Source of the DNA: Aselliscus stoliczkanus | Taxonomy: Eukaryota; Chordata; Mammalia; Chiroptera; Hipposideridae | Reading direction: 5' to 3' | Length of the DNA stretch: 64,000 nucleotides | Assembly: GCA_033961575.1 (NCBI GenBank) | Contig: CM066738.1 | Coordinates: 70,913,478 to 70,977,477 of the forward strand | In this document: positions 36,065 to 47,359 of the stretch, piece by piece | How the letters are laid out: the number at the start of each line of letters is the position of its first letter | How positions within the stretch are numbered: position 1 is the stretch's first letter | Translations under genes and position numbers: made by a program | Notes under the pieces: model-generated | What the model saw: the letters and a program-made list of their open reading frames with translations, nothing else | Database searches by the model: none | What the model was told of the DNA's origin: nothing

Positions 36065-36690
36065 TTTTTAAAACTTAAGCGTTTGTCTAAAAATGTCAAA
36101 ATACAAAGTAAGCAGTGAAAAATTATCCCTCTCCCCCACCCACACATACAGGTAACCATTTGTATTATTTTTGTTTGTGTGTGTTCGTCTATGTTCTTTT
36201 CTATTTTAAACTTTAAGTTCTTTTTTTTTAATTTTGGGAAATATTACACATATACAAAAGTAAAGAAAATAGTAAATGAATTCCCATGTACCCATCATTC
36301 AGCTTCAACCATTGTTAGTACATGGCCAGTCTTGTTTTACCTGTATTCCATGTACTTCTCTATCCCTCTTCCACTGAGTTATTTTGAAGCTTCTAACATA
36401 ATTTCATCTATAAATAGTATAGTCCAGTAGTCTTTTTTAACAAAAAATCCCATTATCACACTAACAAAACAAATTCTCTAATATCATCTAATACCTAGTA
36501 GATGATTGTGTTCAAATTTTCCCACTTATCTAAAATGTCTTTTGTAGTTGGTTTGTTCAGTGTGTACTTAAAAGACATTTCCATGTTGTATTTGATTAAT
36601 ATATCTGTAGATTTTTTCAGTGAGATTTCAAATTTGTTGTTGATGATAAAGATCTTTTTTTAAAGTGAACTATTCTTTTGGTCATATGTC
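36065..36690 (-). repeat. Old L1 3'-end fragments
   Basis: CATGTACCCATCATTCAGCT, CATGGCCAGTCTTGTTTTAC and GTTATTTTGAAGCTTCTAAC are antisense L1M 3' UTR text, related to 29925-30360. Confidence 0.75.
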
Positions 36691-36804
36691 TAGGGACAAA
36701 TATAAATATTTTACATTCATTCTGCTCGTCACTTGACTACACTGCTTTCTCCCAGAAAAATCTAGTGTGAAAAACTGAGGAAGGTTTTGAGTTTTAGAAC
36801 TGAC

Positions 36805-36905
36805 TTGCCATTCGTTCAGTGAGTAGTTATTGAATTACATGCCAGGAATGGTAGCGGTTGCTGAGGACACAACAGTGAGGAAGACACAATAGATTTTGTG
36901 GACAT
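36805..36905 (+). repeat. L2-type fragment
   Basis: TTCGTTCAGTGAGTAGTTAT ... GGTTGCTGAGGACACAACAG follows the L2 3' end. Confidence 0.6.
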
Positions 36906-37044
36906 TGTATTCATTTTTCTTCAGAAAAATATTTATACGATATAATTATTTAATGAAATGATAGCAACAATAAGCCAGATACAACATAGCCTGTCCTGGT
37001 AACACTGGTCACAACAATGTAATCAGCTAAATACACTTCTTTTA

Positions 37045-37200
37045 TTTTTTATTTATTTATTTGTTTGTTTGTTTATGTTAGCTGTGCCATCCTGCCACCT
37101 TTTGGCAGCTAGCTCGGCTGAGCATTGAACTGCTATTGCTCAGAGCTCAGCTCGCGCTCTTGAGCATGCTCTTAACTGAGCCACTCGGCCGGCCCTAAAT
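37045..37200 (-). mobile_element. Single-unit tRNA-derived SINE ('TGGCAGGATGGC' type)
   Basis: Minus-strand GGGCCGGCCGAGTGGCTCAG head, GCCAAAAGGTGGCAGGATGG and GCACAGCT, then a long mixed A/AAAC tail. Perfect 16-bp target duplication AAATACACTTCTTTTA at 37029-37044 and 37201-37216. Confidence 0.93.
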
Positions 37201-37219
37201 AAATACACTTCTTTTAAAA

Positions 37220-39650
37220 CTGGGAAGGAATACACAGTGTCTCTAAACTTCTGCTGAAGAGCAGCACTATCTTCCTTGTGGTTTCTGACACTGTGAGCCC
37301 AGGACAGAGGCTTACCAATAAGAACAGCTTAAAGTTGAAGCTATTGTAGGAGCTTCATAGTATAAAGCTTATTCTTTGTGACCTGGAAGTCAAGCAAATA
37401 TGGACAGTATTTTGAAATAATTTAAATAAAACTAGATATACTTGAGTTTTTATTAAACATTTGTTAGAGGAGAATTAGCAGTCTGCCATAAAGTTAAATT
37501 CTTTACCCTTCAAATAATTACTTTCTGTTGTTTTATAACTGGTTATACGAAGATCATTAAATTTTTATTATGCAGAGTCCCTATCTTACTCATCTTTACA
37601 TCCCCGTTGGTAAAAGTGCTTGGCACATAGTATAAAATCAGTAAATAGTATCTGAAGGAATTGCATAGTTTCTAGCTAGATCAATGGAACATTTTCTTGA
37701 ACATCAGTTTTTAAAATCCCATAATATATGAAGATATCAAAATTATATATCTGTGTAAAACCTTGAAATACTTTACTACCATTTACTTTAAATTTTGTTT
37801 TTTTGGATAAGACTGTAGAAAGTTAGGAAAGGGAAAGTAAGTCCCCTTTCTACAGAATAACAATTGTTTATTCTCGTCTAATTTTAAATGATATTCATGT
37901 AGCTTATTCTATTGTGATAAGTGTACATACTGTTTTACATCTGGCTTATTTTTGCTGTTTTATTATTTAAAACATGCTTGTTTTTCATGTTGCACATCAT
38001 TGTCATTTTAGAATTTTCATACTACACATACCCACTTGAAATTGGGCCAGTTTTATTTTTAGGCTCTTAATTTAACAGGGATAAAATATTTGGCAGATTT
38101 CTTCTTCATGTTTCGTGGTGTTTCAGGGTCTTCAGGAGACCTCTATTTTATGATGACACATCAAGAAAATAATATACTGTTTGATAAGAACAAGATGCCA
38201 TATTCATCAGATTATAGAACACATAAAACTCACAAAGATTACACAGTATATAATTTTAATTGTCTACTCCTCATGGCTATACTCTAATAAATAGTCATCA
38301 CACTCCCAGGAGACTTAGTTTATTTTCACTGGAAAACTTTTAAGAGTGTAATACAGCAGCTGTTGGTATATTTGGTCAATATCCATATGCTTTATGAATG
38401 GTAGGTGTTGGATATATATTTGAGAGAAGATAACCTTTGGTACATTATAATATATTGATCAGGCTACATTTTTTAAATCTTAAAATCACTTAGGAAGTCT
38501 TAAAAGTATTAAATGAGCATTATTTTTTTAAAATTAAAATGTTATTTAAAACATTTTGGTTGAGCTTAGGCAAATTTGCCAGAAGCAGGATTTTTTAAGA
38601 GTCCTTTGTCAATGTATTTCACATAGTTCCACATAAAATTAGAACCTTCCACTGTGTGATAACATCAAAGACATGCCTGAAAGGTACTTAACTTTTTTTT
38701 AAGGTGGGGGATCCACTTGGAGAAACCAGTATAAGAGGCTATTTGAAAGACATCAAACGTGGACTTGTCCGGACTTTGCAGGTCTTGAAATATATATAGG
38801 AATCAAAATTGACTCATTGCTTTTAAACTTTCATGTTAGTTTAAAAAAAGAAAAGAAATGTTATGGTAGTACTTGAAATATGTAATTTTTACTCAGGTAT
38901 CCATGAAAGTCTACCCACAGGAACTTAGACCCTGTTGTATATATCTGGAGCTTTATTTTTTTCTTATTCGACCAAAACATAATAAACTGATAGCAAAAAC
39001 ATATATACAAAACAGTATGTACACTGATCACAAGAATATAATAAGCTATATGCATTTCTTTTAAAACTAGGAAATAATAAAATTTCTTAACTTCTGTTGA
39101 AGAAGTTGCTAACCAGACCATTTTTGTTGGGAAATTTTAGAGACATTTGCGACTGAGTTTTTATATATCTTTTATCTTTAGGATAATTATATCCTTTCAT
39201 GATGGTTCATTCTAGTGTCCTATGTTCCTTTTGTGACAAATGCTAGTGTCAAGGTTAAACACAAGTTATTGGTAATATATAGTCTTTGTGCTCTGAATTC
39301 AGAATTAATGTTTTAATAGAATTTAATAGAAATTTCAGAATTATTTTAATTTCAAGTTTTAATAAAGTGTTCATTTGGGTACAATTTTTTTGTCTTCCTA
39401 AATATCAGTATCAGGTTTATTATTTAAAAAGCACATAACAAAATGGAATTTAGAATATTTATTTTTCAGAATGCACCATTTTAATGAACAGTGTCTTCTC
39501 CATGGCAGATTCTGCAGTCAGCATCTCATCTAATAATATTTTCTATATCTGGTAAATATGGTTATCAGTTTCATAGAAAAACCAGGCAGATTTGTGGGGA
39601 CACAATTGAAAATTGCAACTCCTTTGAAGAAAAGTATGCAGGCTCTAATA
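37220..39650. other. Intron 2 sequence without recognisable gene
   Basis: AT-rich. 38940-39110 is a diverged relative of 36950-37260 (see findings). The 86-codon minus-strand frame at 38861-39121 has no recognisable domain. Nothing else is supportable. Confidence 0.45.
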
Positions 39651-39669
39651 TAACAGGATAAATATTTCT

Positions 39670-40275
39670 CTTTTTTTTTCCCAAAGATTTTATTGGGGAA
39701 TTGGGAGAGGGGACCAGCCAAGTTGTTCTTCAGTCTTCCTGGTGGAGGGCACCAGTTGCCGTCTGCCTTCTCGTTGACAGCTTGTGGCCTCTAAGCTCAA
39801 GGTGCTGTGTTCAATCTTAGTTGCGGGTGGGCGTAGTCACCATCCCATGTGGGAGTCGAACCAGCAGCCTTGTTCTTAAGAGCGCACGCTGTATCCTCAG
39901 AGCCATCCAGGCAGCAGCTCAGCTCCAGGTACCGAGTTCAGTTTTAGTTGCGGGTGGGCATAGCCACCATCCCATGCGGAAGTTGAACCCGGCAGCCTTG
40001 TGGTTAAGAGCGCACGCTGTATCCACTGAGCCATCCAGGCGGCAGCTCAGCTGAAGGTGCCGAGTTCAGTCTTTAGTTGCGGGTGAGCATAGCCCACCAT
40101 TGAACAGGCAATCTTGTTGCACCAGCTGAGCCATCCTGCCACCTGTTGGCAGCTCAGCGACAGCTCAGCTAGGGTGCAGCGTTCACTGGCCCATGTGGGA
40201 ATCAAACCGGCGGCCCTATTGCTCAGAGTACGCGCTCTAAGGCAACTCTTAACCAACTGAACCACTTGGTTGGCC
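39670..40275 (-). mobile_element. Compound SINE with four tandem tRNA-like units
   Basis: On the minus strand: unit 1 (A-box-like GTGGTTCAGTTGG, B-like GGTTTGATTCC); linker GCCAACAGGTGGCAGGATGG; units 2, 3 and 4, each starting with GGATGGCTC and each followed by a CCCGCAACTAA stretch; then the tail CCCCAATAAAATCTTT. Units 2-4 repeat at about 123-130 bp (the + strand TTAGTTGCGGGTG motif falls near 39817, 39946 and 40074). A perfect 16-bp target duplication CAGGATAAATATTTCT (39654-39669 and 40276-40291) shows that the whole 606-bp array was inserted as one retrotransposition unit. Confidence 0.9.
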
Positions 40276-40296
40276 CAGGATAAATATTTCTTGATT

Positions 40297-40412
40297 TGGG
40301 CCGGCCGAGTGGCGCGGTGGTTAAGCGCTGGCTTGGGAAGCCAGCAGCCCCAGTTCGGTCCCACATAGGAGGGCCAGTAACCCTGCCCTCAAAAATACAA
40401 AAAAAAAAAAAA
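40297..40412 (+). mobile_element. Short tRNA-derived SINE
   Basis: GGGCCGGCCGAGTGGCGCGG head, a B box with one base lost (AGTTCGGTCCC) and an A-rich tail. Perfect 15-bp duplication AAATATTTCTTGATT at 40282-40296 and 40413-40427. Its target overlaps the right duplication of the tetrameric SINE, so it inserted later. Confidence 0.95.
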
Positions 40413-40657
40413 AAATATTTCTTGATTCAGTTTTGGATTGCTCCATTTATTTTCTCAGGTGTTTCATCAAAAATTCCAAAAATATTTTTGTATAATATTT
40501 ATTTTAAGACAATGAAAAGAATTACATGTAATTTTGGTCCCTTTTCATTATTAAGAATACTATCAGTAACTCTCACATCTGTTGTATTTGCATTAACATC
40601 CATAAGTTCAATAAAATCCACAAAAATTAATTTATCTATTTTGAGATAATTAAATCT

Positions 40658-40770
40658 TTTTTTTTTTTTTTTTTTTTGAGGGCAGTATCACTGGCCCTCA
40701 CATGTGGGACCGAACCGGGGCCGCTGGCTTCCCAAGCCAGCGCTTAACCACCGCGCCACTTGGCCGGCCC
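40658..40770 (-). mobile_element. Short tRNA-derived SINE
   Basis: Minus-strand GGGCCGGCCAAGTGGCGCGG head, CCCCGGTTCGGTCCCACATG and A19. Flanks share TTAAATCTT. Confidence 0.94.
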
Positions 40771-40802
40771 TTAAATCTTAAATAGCAAACTAAACACAGC
40801 TT

Positions 40803-40969
40803 TTTTAAAAAATTTTTTAATTTTTTTATTTTTTTAGCTGAAGCATCCTGCCACCTGTTGGCAGCTTAGCGGCGGCTCAGCTCGAGCTGGGCATCAAACT
40901 GCTGTTGCTCAGAGCTCAGCTCACACTCTTGAGCGAGCTCTTAACCAACTGAGCCACTCGGCTGGCCCT
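40803..40969 (-). mobile_element. Single-unit tRNA-derived SINE ('TGGCAGGATGGC' type)
   Basis: Minus-strand GGGCCAGCCGAGTGGCTCAG head, GCCAACAGGTGGCAGGATGC and TTCAGCT, then an A-rich tail. Target duplication TAAACACAGCTT at 40791-40802 and 40970-40981. Confidence 0.94.
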
Positions 40970-41058
40970 TAAACACAGCTTAAATATGGCTTCATTCATA
41001 AAGATAAGCATTCTCACTTTGGAGTTGAAATAATTTATTAGACAATTAAAGAAATATT

Positions 41059-41166
41059 GGGCCGGCCGAGGGGCGCGGTGGTTAAGAGCTGGCTTGGGAC
41101 GCCAGCGCCCCGGTTTGGATCCCACATCTGAGGGCCAGTGACACTGCCCTCAAAAAAAAAAAAAAA
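41059..41166 (+). mobile_element. Short tRNA-derived SINE
   Basis: GGGCCGGCCGAGGGGCGCGG head, B-like GGTTTGGATCC, GTGACACTGCCCTC and A15. No clear target duplication. Confidence 0.93.
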
Positions 41167-41931
41167 GGTAATACTAGTAGTAGCATTTTTGGTAGAAGTT
41201 ACCTGGGCTGTATATAAAGCCACTATTTGTCAAGAAAGTTGTTAAGTTTATTTATAATTCAAAACCATAAAAAACTTGTTTTAAAGTGACAGTCCATACA
41301 TTATATATGGTTTGTTCTGGGCAGAGAGCTAAAATAAGTAAAAATTAACAGCAATTATTTTTATTTGGTGTATAACAAATTGAGTTCTGCCTCATTTCTG
41401 AATTCTTACTTAAATTTGTTTTGTATGTTATAACTGTACATATGGGCTCTTGTTTTATTTCCTCCAAAATTCATATACCAGTAGATGTAAAGTTAATTGT
41501 AGCACAGTGCTTAATCTCTTGAGTACTGTTTCCTCAGTAGGTGTCTCAGGTTGCCAGTATTAAACAATCCCAAATACTTTGTTGAACAGACTACCTGTTC
41601 ATACAGGAGCTGCATTGTTGTATAGCCTCATTCCTTCCGATGGGTGTGGAGCAGGCTTAAAGCACACTTTATGGGGGTTCTAATTGTAGATGCCTAATTG
41701 ACTTGTTGAATAGCAAAATGCTAAAATTTAAACACACACACACACATATACACATAAACCTGTTTCAGGGCTGATCTGCATGACAGAACAAATGCTTCAC
41801 AGGTGTTGAATGCTTACAAGATAAAAGAGTAGCCTTTCCATATTTCCTAAGAATTTTCTTTTGAAGTTGACATGGATTTTCTATCTCATTGTTTCTTTTT
41901 TAAAAATGATTCATGGCAAGAATCCATTTCA

Positions 41932-42432
41932 AGATAGTCACGGGATGTGGATTATACGGTGGAAGGGAGTCAAGGGAATTGTAGTGAATAGTATGGTATG
42001 GGGGGGAGAAGTGGGAGGGGGGAATTGGGGGAGGGGGGTTGTCACTTTGAGGGGTAAAAAGTATAACTATTGCACTTTGTTGTACACCTGAAGCTAATTA
42101 AAAATAAATAAATAAATAAATAAATTTAATAAATAAATAAACCAGCCCCCCCAAAAAAAGAAAGAACAGGCAGATTGTTTCAGATCTGAGAGCGAACTCT
42201 TTAAGACCAAACTATTTATAGTCTTTAATAGCAGACTTTAAGTTCTTGTAGATACTTCTACCTAAGTTCATTTTTCATAGGGAGTTTTGTTGTGTCTTCA
42301 ACTTAGGCCATGATAAATGACCCTCCTTGTGTTTTCTTTCCCAAGAACATATAAATATTTAGGCATTTACTATGTGTGAGACCTTTTGCTTAGAATTTTA
42401 AAAATAAAGTTTATCTTTTGGGATCAAAAAAA
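41932..42432 (+). mobile_element. 5'-truncated L1 3' end with candidate 3' transduction
   Basis: A perfect 14-bp direct repeat AAGAATCCATTTCA (41918-41931 and 42433-42446) brackets about 500 bp. The left part is L1 3' end text (TTGTACACCTGAAGCTAATT) ending in an (AAAT)n tail near 42140. The right part (about 42145-42425) is unrelated unique sequence. It ends with AATAAA (42403-42408) and, about 18 bases on, a run of A. This is the layout expected when L1 transcription runs past its own weak signal and the downstream flank is copied along. Two independent insertions remain possible. Confidence 0.7.
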
Positions 42433-42849
42433 AAGAATCCATTTCATCTTTGGATGTACTTTTCACTTGCTAACGGCAGACCCAAGTTTTAGAAGTTGGC
42501 CAAAATTAAAAACAAGGAAATCAGTCAACAAGTAAATTTTCACACACTTTGGGAAGGGAAGAGAGTAAAATATTGCTTACTCTAGTCTTTGGCCTAGTGG
42601 GGTCACAAGTTCTTTTCTTAATTCTTCAAGAAGGACTTGATGCTTTACTAAGTACTCCCAAGGTCTCATGAGTTTATAATTGTTACCTGAAAAAGAAGGA
42701 AGCTTCTCAAGCTAGGAACGTGACAGATAGATGGAAAAGACTTTTTAAAAATCAAAAGATCACACCAGTTTTTATTTTTAACATTCTTAAAAATTGTTTT
42801 CCCTTTATTATTATGTTTTATACTTTTTAACAGTTTTCCAAATCTGTTA

Positions 42850-43470
42850 GGGCAAATATTTTTCCATAAATTTGTCTAGCTTTTTATTTTGAGCTTATTG
42901 TAGATTCACATGTAATTGTAAGAAACAATACAAAGAGATCTCTTATACCTTTTACCCAGTTCCCCTAATGGTAGCATCTTGTACAACTGTAACAGTATCA
43001 CAACCAAGAAATTGACATTGATACAGCCTACAAGTGTCATTCAGATTCTGTCAGTGTTACATGCGTGTGCATGTGTTTGTATTTTGTTCTCTGTAGTTTA
43101 AGCAAGTGTGTACATTCCTCCAAATATCCCTCATGCTACCTTTTAATTCCCTTCCTAGTACCCCAACCCCTCCAACTTTTGGCCACCCATAATCTGTCTC
43201 CGTCTCTAAAATTTTGTCATTTCAAGAATGTTATATTAAGTGGAATCATATAGGATGTACCCTTTCAGATAAGCTTTTTTTTTTTTTTTGATTCCCTTGT
43301 GATCCATCTAAGTTGTTGGATGTATAAATAGTTCATTCTTTTTTCTTCTTTTTTTTTTTTTTTTTTAACAATTCATGGATTGAAGGACATTTGTGTTTTT
43401 TCTGTTTTGGGCTATTACGAATAAAGTTGCTATGAACATTTGATTATAGGTTTTATTCATAACATTTTTT
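42850..43470 (-). repeat. Old L1 3' fragment
   Basis: TGTAGATTCACATGTAATTG, CCTTTTACCCAGTTCCCCTA, AGTGGAATCATATAGGATGT and AAAGTTGCTATGAACATTTG are antisense L1M 3' UTR and ORF2 end. Confidence 0.75.
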
Positions 43471-43969
43471 CACTATAACATTTTATTTATTCAAACTATG
43501 AGCCATAGAAATGAGGGGAAAAATTTATAACAGTTGGATATTTCCTAGAGATGGAATTTGAAATATAGGGCAAAAGTGTAACACAAAAAATTCTACAGGG
43601 CCTTTATTTTTTCATAATATTTGAATTTCCTGACATTTAAGTCATTACCACTTGAGACAGTAAGAAGAGGTGACTTCCCTATCAGTATCTATGTGACTTA
43701 TATCCCTGGTCAACATCATGGAAGGGATGATGGTGGGGAAATGTACAAGTATAGGTATGTTTTTAAAAACTCTATTTGTCTTAAATTATGTTATTCAAAA
43801 GATTGTCCTAAATTAAACAGATAATTAAAAGTTCCGTTCTTAGACATGACAAATTTATTGATTTTTTTATACACATTTTCTGGAAAACGTTTCTCAGTGT
43901 ATACCTTATTAGAATCCATAGATAAACAACCAAAGACAAATAATAACTTTGATTTTTCAGTCAACCTGT

Positions 43970-44680
43970 AACTATTTATTGAGGACTAACTCTGCCCCAA
44001 ATAAAATAAATTATTGAGTAGATACAGAATTTTTAAAACTTCCTAGTTATTATTTTTAAAAGTAACTAAAATATCCACAACTGGGAATAGTAAAGACTGA
44101 CATATATCAAAGAAAATATATATAGAAGTTTTTGCCCCCTTTATGATAATCACATTGCATAAAATTGAGAACACAGGGAAAAGCAGTTTAACGTTGCTAA
44201 TTATATATGCTTTTATATGATATAATGTTGCTTAATTTTATATGATTTTAACAGTTATATATTATTCCATCAAGTAGTTATATATTTTATTTAAACATGT
44301 TCCTATTTTAAGTATATTATATTACTATAAATTGCTCAGTGTTCTTTGTAACTATGGGTTCCTCTATAATTTGGATTATATTCCTAGATTAGAATCCAAA
44401 AAGTGAGATATTGATGAAAAAGAGGCCTGTTATATATTGCTAAATTGCTTTCCAAAAGAATTGTACCAATTTATAATATCACCAGCAAAGTTTGAGCTGG
44501 TGATATTATAAAAAAAAAAGTTTTACAACACTTTTATCAACATTTGGTATTATACTTTTGCTAAGTAATTTCTGTTGGTTTGGGTTTATATTTAGTTGCT
44601 AGTGATATTGGATATGTCCATGTTTGTTTAATGGCTGTTTTTCTCCTTTTAATTATTGTTTCTGAAAACTAGAAATGTTG
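43970..44680 (-). repeat. Old L1-type fragment with local palindrome
   Basis: The antisense ORF2-end text TGCTAAATTGCTTTCCAAAA and GAATTGTACCAATTTATAAT is recognisable. A perfect hairpin at 44470-44512 interrupts it. Confidence 0.55.
44470..44512. repeat. Perfect 17-bp inverted repeat
   Basis: Arms TTTATAATATCACCAGC (44470-44486) and GCTGGTGATATTATAAA (44496-44512) with a 9-base loop. Confidence 0.95.
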
Positions 44681-45307
44681 CTGTTTTCTCTCTATCTTCC
44701 GTGCAGTTTCAGTGCCAATCAGCCTGCTTTCTTCACAATAATTACCCAAGTCCCAGAGGCAGTAGTCTTCTGTTACGTTTTGTCTCAGTCTCAATTAAAA
44801 TTAAAAATATATATAACATACCTTGAGATAAAAACACTGATGTCCTTTGTTAAATACTTTTTGTAAGCAATTTTGCTCCTGGTGCAAGACTTCTGCCACA
44901 ATCTATTTTAACCCAAGAAGACTTGAGCCTACATAAACACTACTGCTGTTACCAAATACACTGGCTATGTCAGAATATAGACCTTCATTTATAGTGAACT
45001 TCTAATTATATGCTTGCCCGTGCTATTAGAAAGGAAGTAACTCACTTTAGATGGAGAAAATGTCATTCTATTTTTTTTGGCTGTCATAAACTAAAAGCAA
45101 TAATGTTACAGATATACTTTTGTGACCTCAGTATACAAGTAAGGAAACTAATGGGACCTGGCTCATTTAGAGGCCAGGAGCCAGACATAAGTGATTTAAT
45201 AGTGTAACATTAGACTCATAAAGAAACTTATGAGTAGATTAACTGCTTTAGAAATGGTAAGATGTATGAATAAAGTACTCTGGGTTTTTTTCCTTTTTAT
45301 TTTTCAG

Positions 45308-45350
45308 GTTTACAAGTAAAAGTAAACAAACTGAAAAAGGAACGTGTTTT
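45308..45350 (+). CDS. RBBP8: RBBP8 (CtIP) coding exon 2
   Basis: A 43-bp exon between the acceptor CCTTTTTATTTTTCAG and the donor TTTT|GTAAGT. It completes Gly37 and encodes LQVKVNKLKKERV plus two bases of Leu51. This continues the N-terminal coiled coil through which CtIP oligomerises. Compared with human (memory) there are three conservative changes: N for T, K for Q and V for I. It is too small to be found as an open frame; it was identified by protein similarity and matching phase with both neighbours. It lies 13.8 kb from the previous exon. Confidence 0.93.
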
Positions 45351-46070
45351 GTAAGTATCAATATATAACACTGATGTCATATTATAAAGTAATTGATACC
45401 AATGTCCTATTTGACCTCAATGTCTTATCTGTAAGGAAATTAGCTTTAGTTAGTTGGATAGTTGACAGTGAGTTTTTCAGACTTCTGAAGTAAAAAGAAC
45501 TTAATCATTTTGAATAGTCTTAAGTAACATTTGCTTATATCTATATTTTAACATAATTTTAGTATATAATTTTTTTCTGTAAACTATTAAGATGGAAATT
45601 GATCTGTAAACTCATTTTGATCTGTCAACAGCATTCTTTTCTCAACTATGATTAACCCCTGGAATTTAAGATACTACAGAGGGGAGCAGAATAGTTCTGG
45701 GATTTCTAAGGTCCTATAAGAAATGGATAGTGTAGACCCCTTTTTAACTCATTTGAAATTACCAGTGGTTCCCCTGAATTGTTTTGGTTGTTAGGCCCAG
45801 AATCACATCTGATTTTCTAAGTCAAGAGCAGATTTTATTCGTGGTTCTTTAGAGCTTCTACATTCAGGAATCTGAAACGGCATAGTAGAATATTATTACT
45901 TATAACAAAAATTATGGTCATGGTGAGTAATACTGTATTTGCTTTATGATATATACCAATAAGTCTCAGTTACTTCATATTCTTAAAGCCTCCAAAGCTG
46001 TAGCCAAAAGCCAATTTACCAACCAGTCATCAAACACAGCTAGCTGTTTTGTCCATTATCATCTGAAAAT
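45351..46070 (+). other. Intron 3, proximal part
   Basis: No repeat or exon recognised. Confidence 0.4.
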
Positions 46071-46075
46071 GAATA

Positions 46076-46548
46076 CAGTAAGTCTCCGACTTATGAACAT
46101 TCAAGTTGCGAACTTTCACAGATACAAATGGACCTCACATTACGAACGTTAGTGGATGCGAACAAATCGCGGCAGTAGCTCCCGTGTCTGCCGGACATTG
46201 TCCCAGTTGTGCTGCTCTGTGCTCACTGTACAGTGTGATAGTGTACAGTAGTACAGTGATCAGTCCAAGCCCAGGATGTCTGGAAGCAAGAGGAAAAGCA
46301 GTGGTGATGTAGAGGGGACTGCTAGGAAGCGCAAAGCAATAACCATGGCAACAAAAGTGAAAATAATTGAGAGATTGGACCAAGGCAAAAAGATGGTAGA
46401 CGTCGCTCTTTCTTATAACATGAATTGTTCAACCATTGGCTTTACATTGTATATTTGTGTCAAAGGTGTATAAGACTCACTTTGTCGGACTTACAAACGA
46501 ATCTGTTCTCGTGGAATGGGAACTCATTCGTGAGTTGGGGACTTACTG
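46076..46548 (+). mobile_element. Tigger/pogo-type transposon, internally deleted
   Basis: The left end CAGTAAGTCTCCGACTTATG and right end GAGTTGGGGACTTACTG are inverted repeats flanked by TA (46074-46075 and 46549-46550). Inside, the frame from 46276 reads MSGSKRKSSGDV, then KRKAITMATKVKIIERLDQG and KKMVDVALSYNMN. This is the N-terminal CENP-B/Psq-like DNA-binding helix-turn-helix of Tigger transposases. It breaks off after about 55 residues and the catalytic DDE part is absent. 473 bp, in RBBP8 intron 3. Confidence 0.85.
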
Positions 46549-46599
46549 TATTGGAAAGTTTTTCTTACACCTACAAAGTCATGTTGGAAGATAACTTAG

Positions 46600-47230
46600 A
46601 TTCAAAAATACAAAATAGTAAATTTTTAAAACTTTAAAATTTTTTTGAAGAATAATTTTATTCTTCTTAATTAGTGACAGTTTTAAATCCTTTGTACTAT
46701 TGAAAGTGTACATGTTCCTACCTTAAAGATTTTTAAAAAATATCCTACCCATAGTTTAATCCATTTCTCTGTTTCTACAGTAGAGCTGTGTTTAGTTCCC
46801 ACAATGGAGAAATGTTTCTTTCCTTATAGAGGAAACTAAACAACTAATTTCTGAAGAGTAAATTTAGGATGTATGTTTTATTAGGATAGTTTTTTACTGT
46901 GAGGAAAAAAACCACCAGAAGTGACTTTTACAGTAAGGAAAGTGTATTCTTTCAAATAAAAGGCCCAAAGAAGGGAGATTCTAGGACTGGTTATTCAGCG
47001 ACTCAGAAATCATCAAAGACTCAGGTTCTTTCTGTCTTTCTTCTCTGCCATTTTTAGTATTCTGGCTTGCCCTTTAGCCTTCACTCACTGCAAAATAGCA
47101 AGATGGCTGTCATCAATCTAGTTATCACGTGCAGAACCTCCATGTGTCCCTTTTTACTAATTATAAAAGTTTTCCAGAAGCAGCCCCCAGCACATGTACT
47201 CTTAACTCACTGATGATTATTGTGTGCACA
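46600..47230 (+). other. Intron 3 sequence
   Basis: AT-rich, no recognisable feature. Confidence 0.4.
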
Positions 47231-47235
47231 TTCTT

Positions 47236-47339
47236 TTTTTTTTTTGAGAGCAGTGTCACTGGCCCTCATATGTGGGATCTGAACTGGGGCCGCTGGCTTC
47301 CTAAGCCAGCACTTAACCACCGTGCCACTCGGCCGTCCC
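47236..47339 (-). mobile_element. Short tRNA-derived SINE
   Basis: Minus-strand GGGACGGCCGAGTGGCACGG head, B box AGTTCAGATCC and a poly(A) tail. Perfect 15-bp duplication TGTGTGCACATTCTT at 47221-47235 and 47341-47355. Confidence 0.95.
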
Positions 47340-47359
47340 TTGTGTGCACATTCTTAAAC

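Noticed and set aside
46276..46473. Small basic protein gene
   Set aside because: It is the truncated N-terminus of a Tigger transposase within a TA-flanked element and has no catalytic part.
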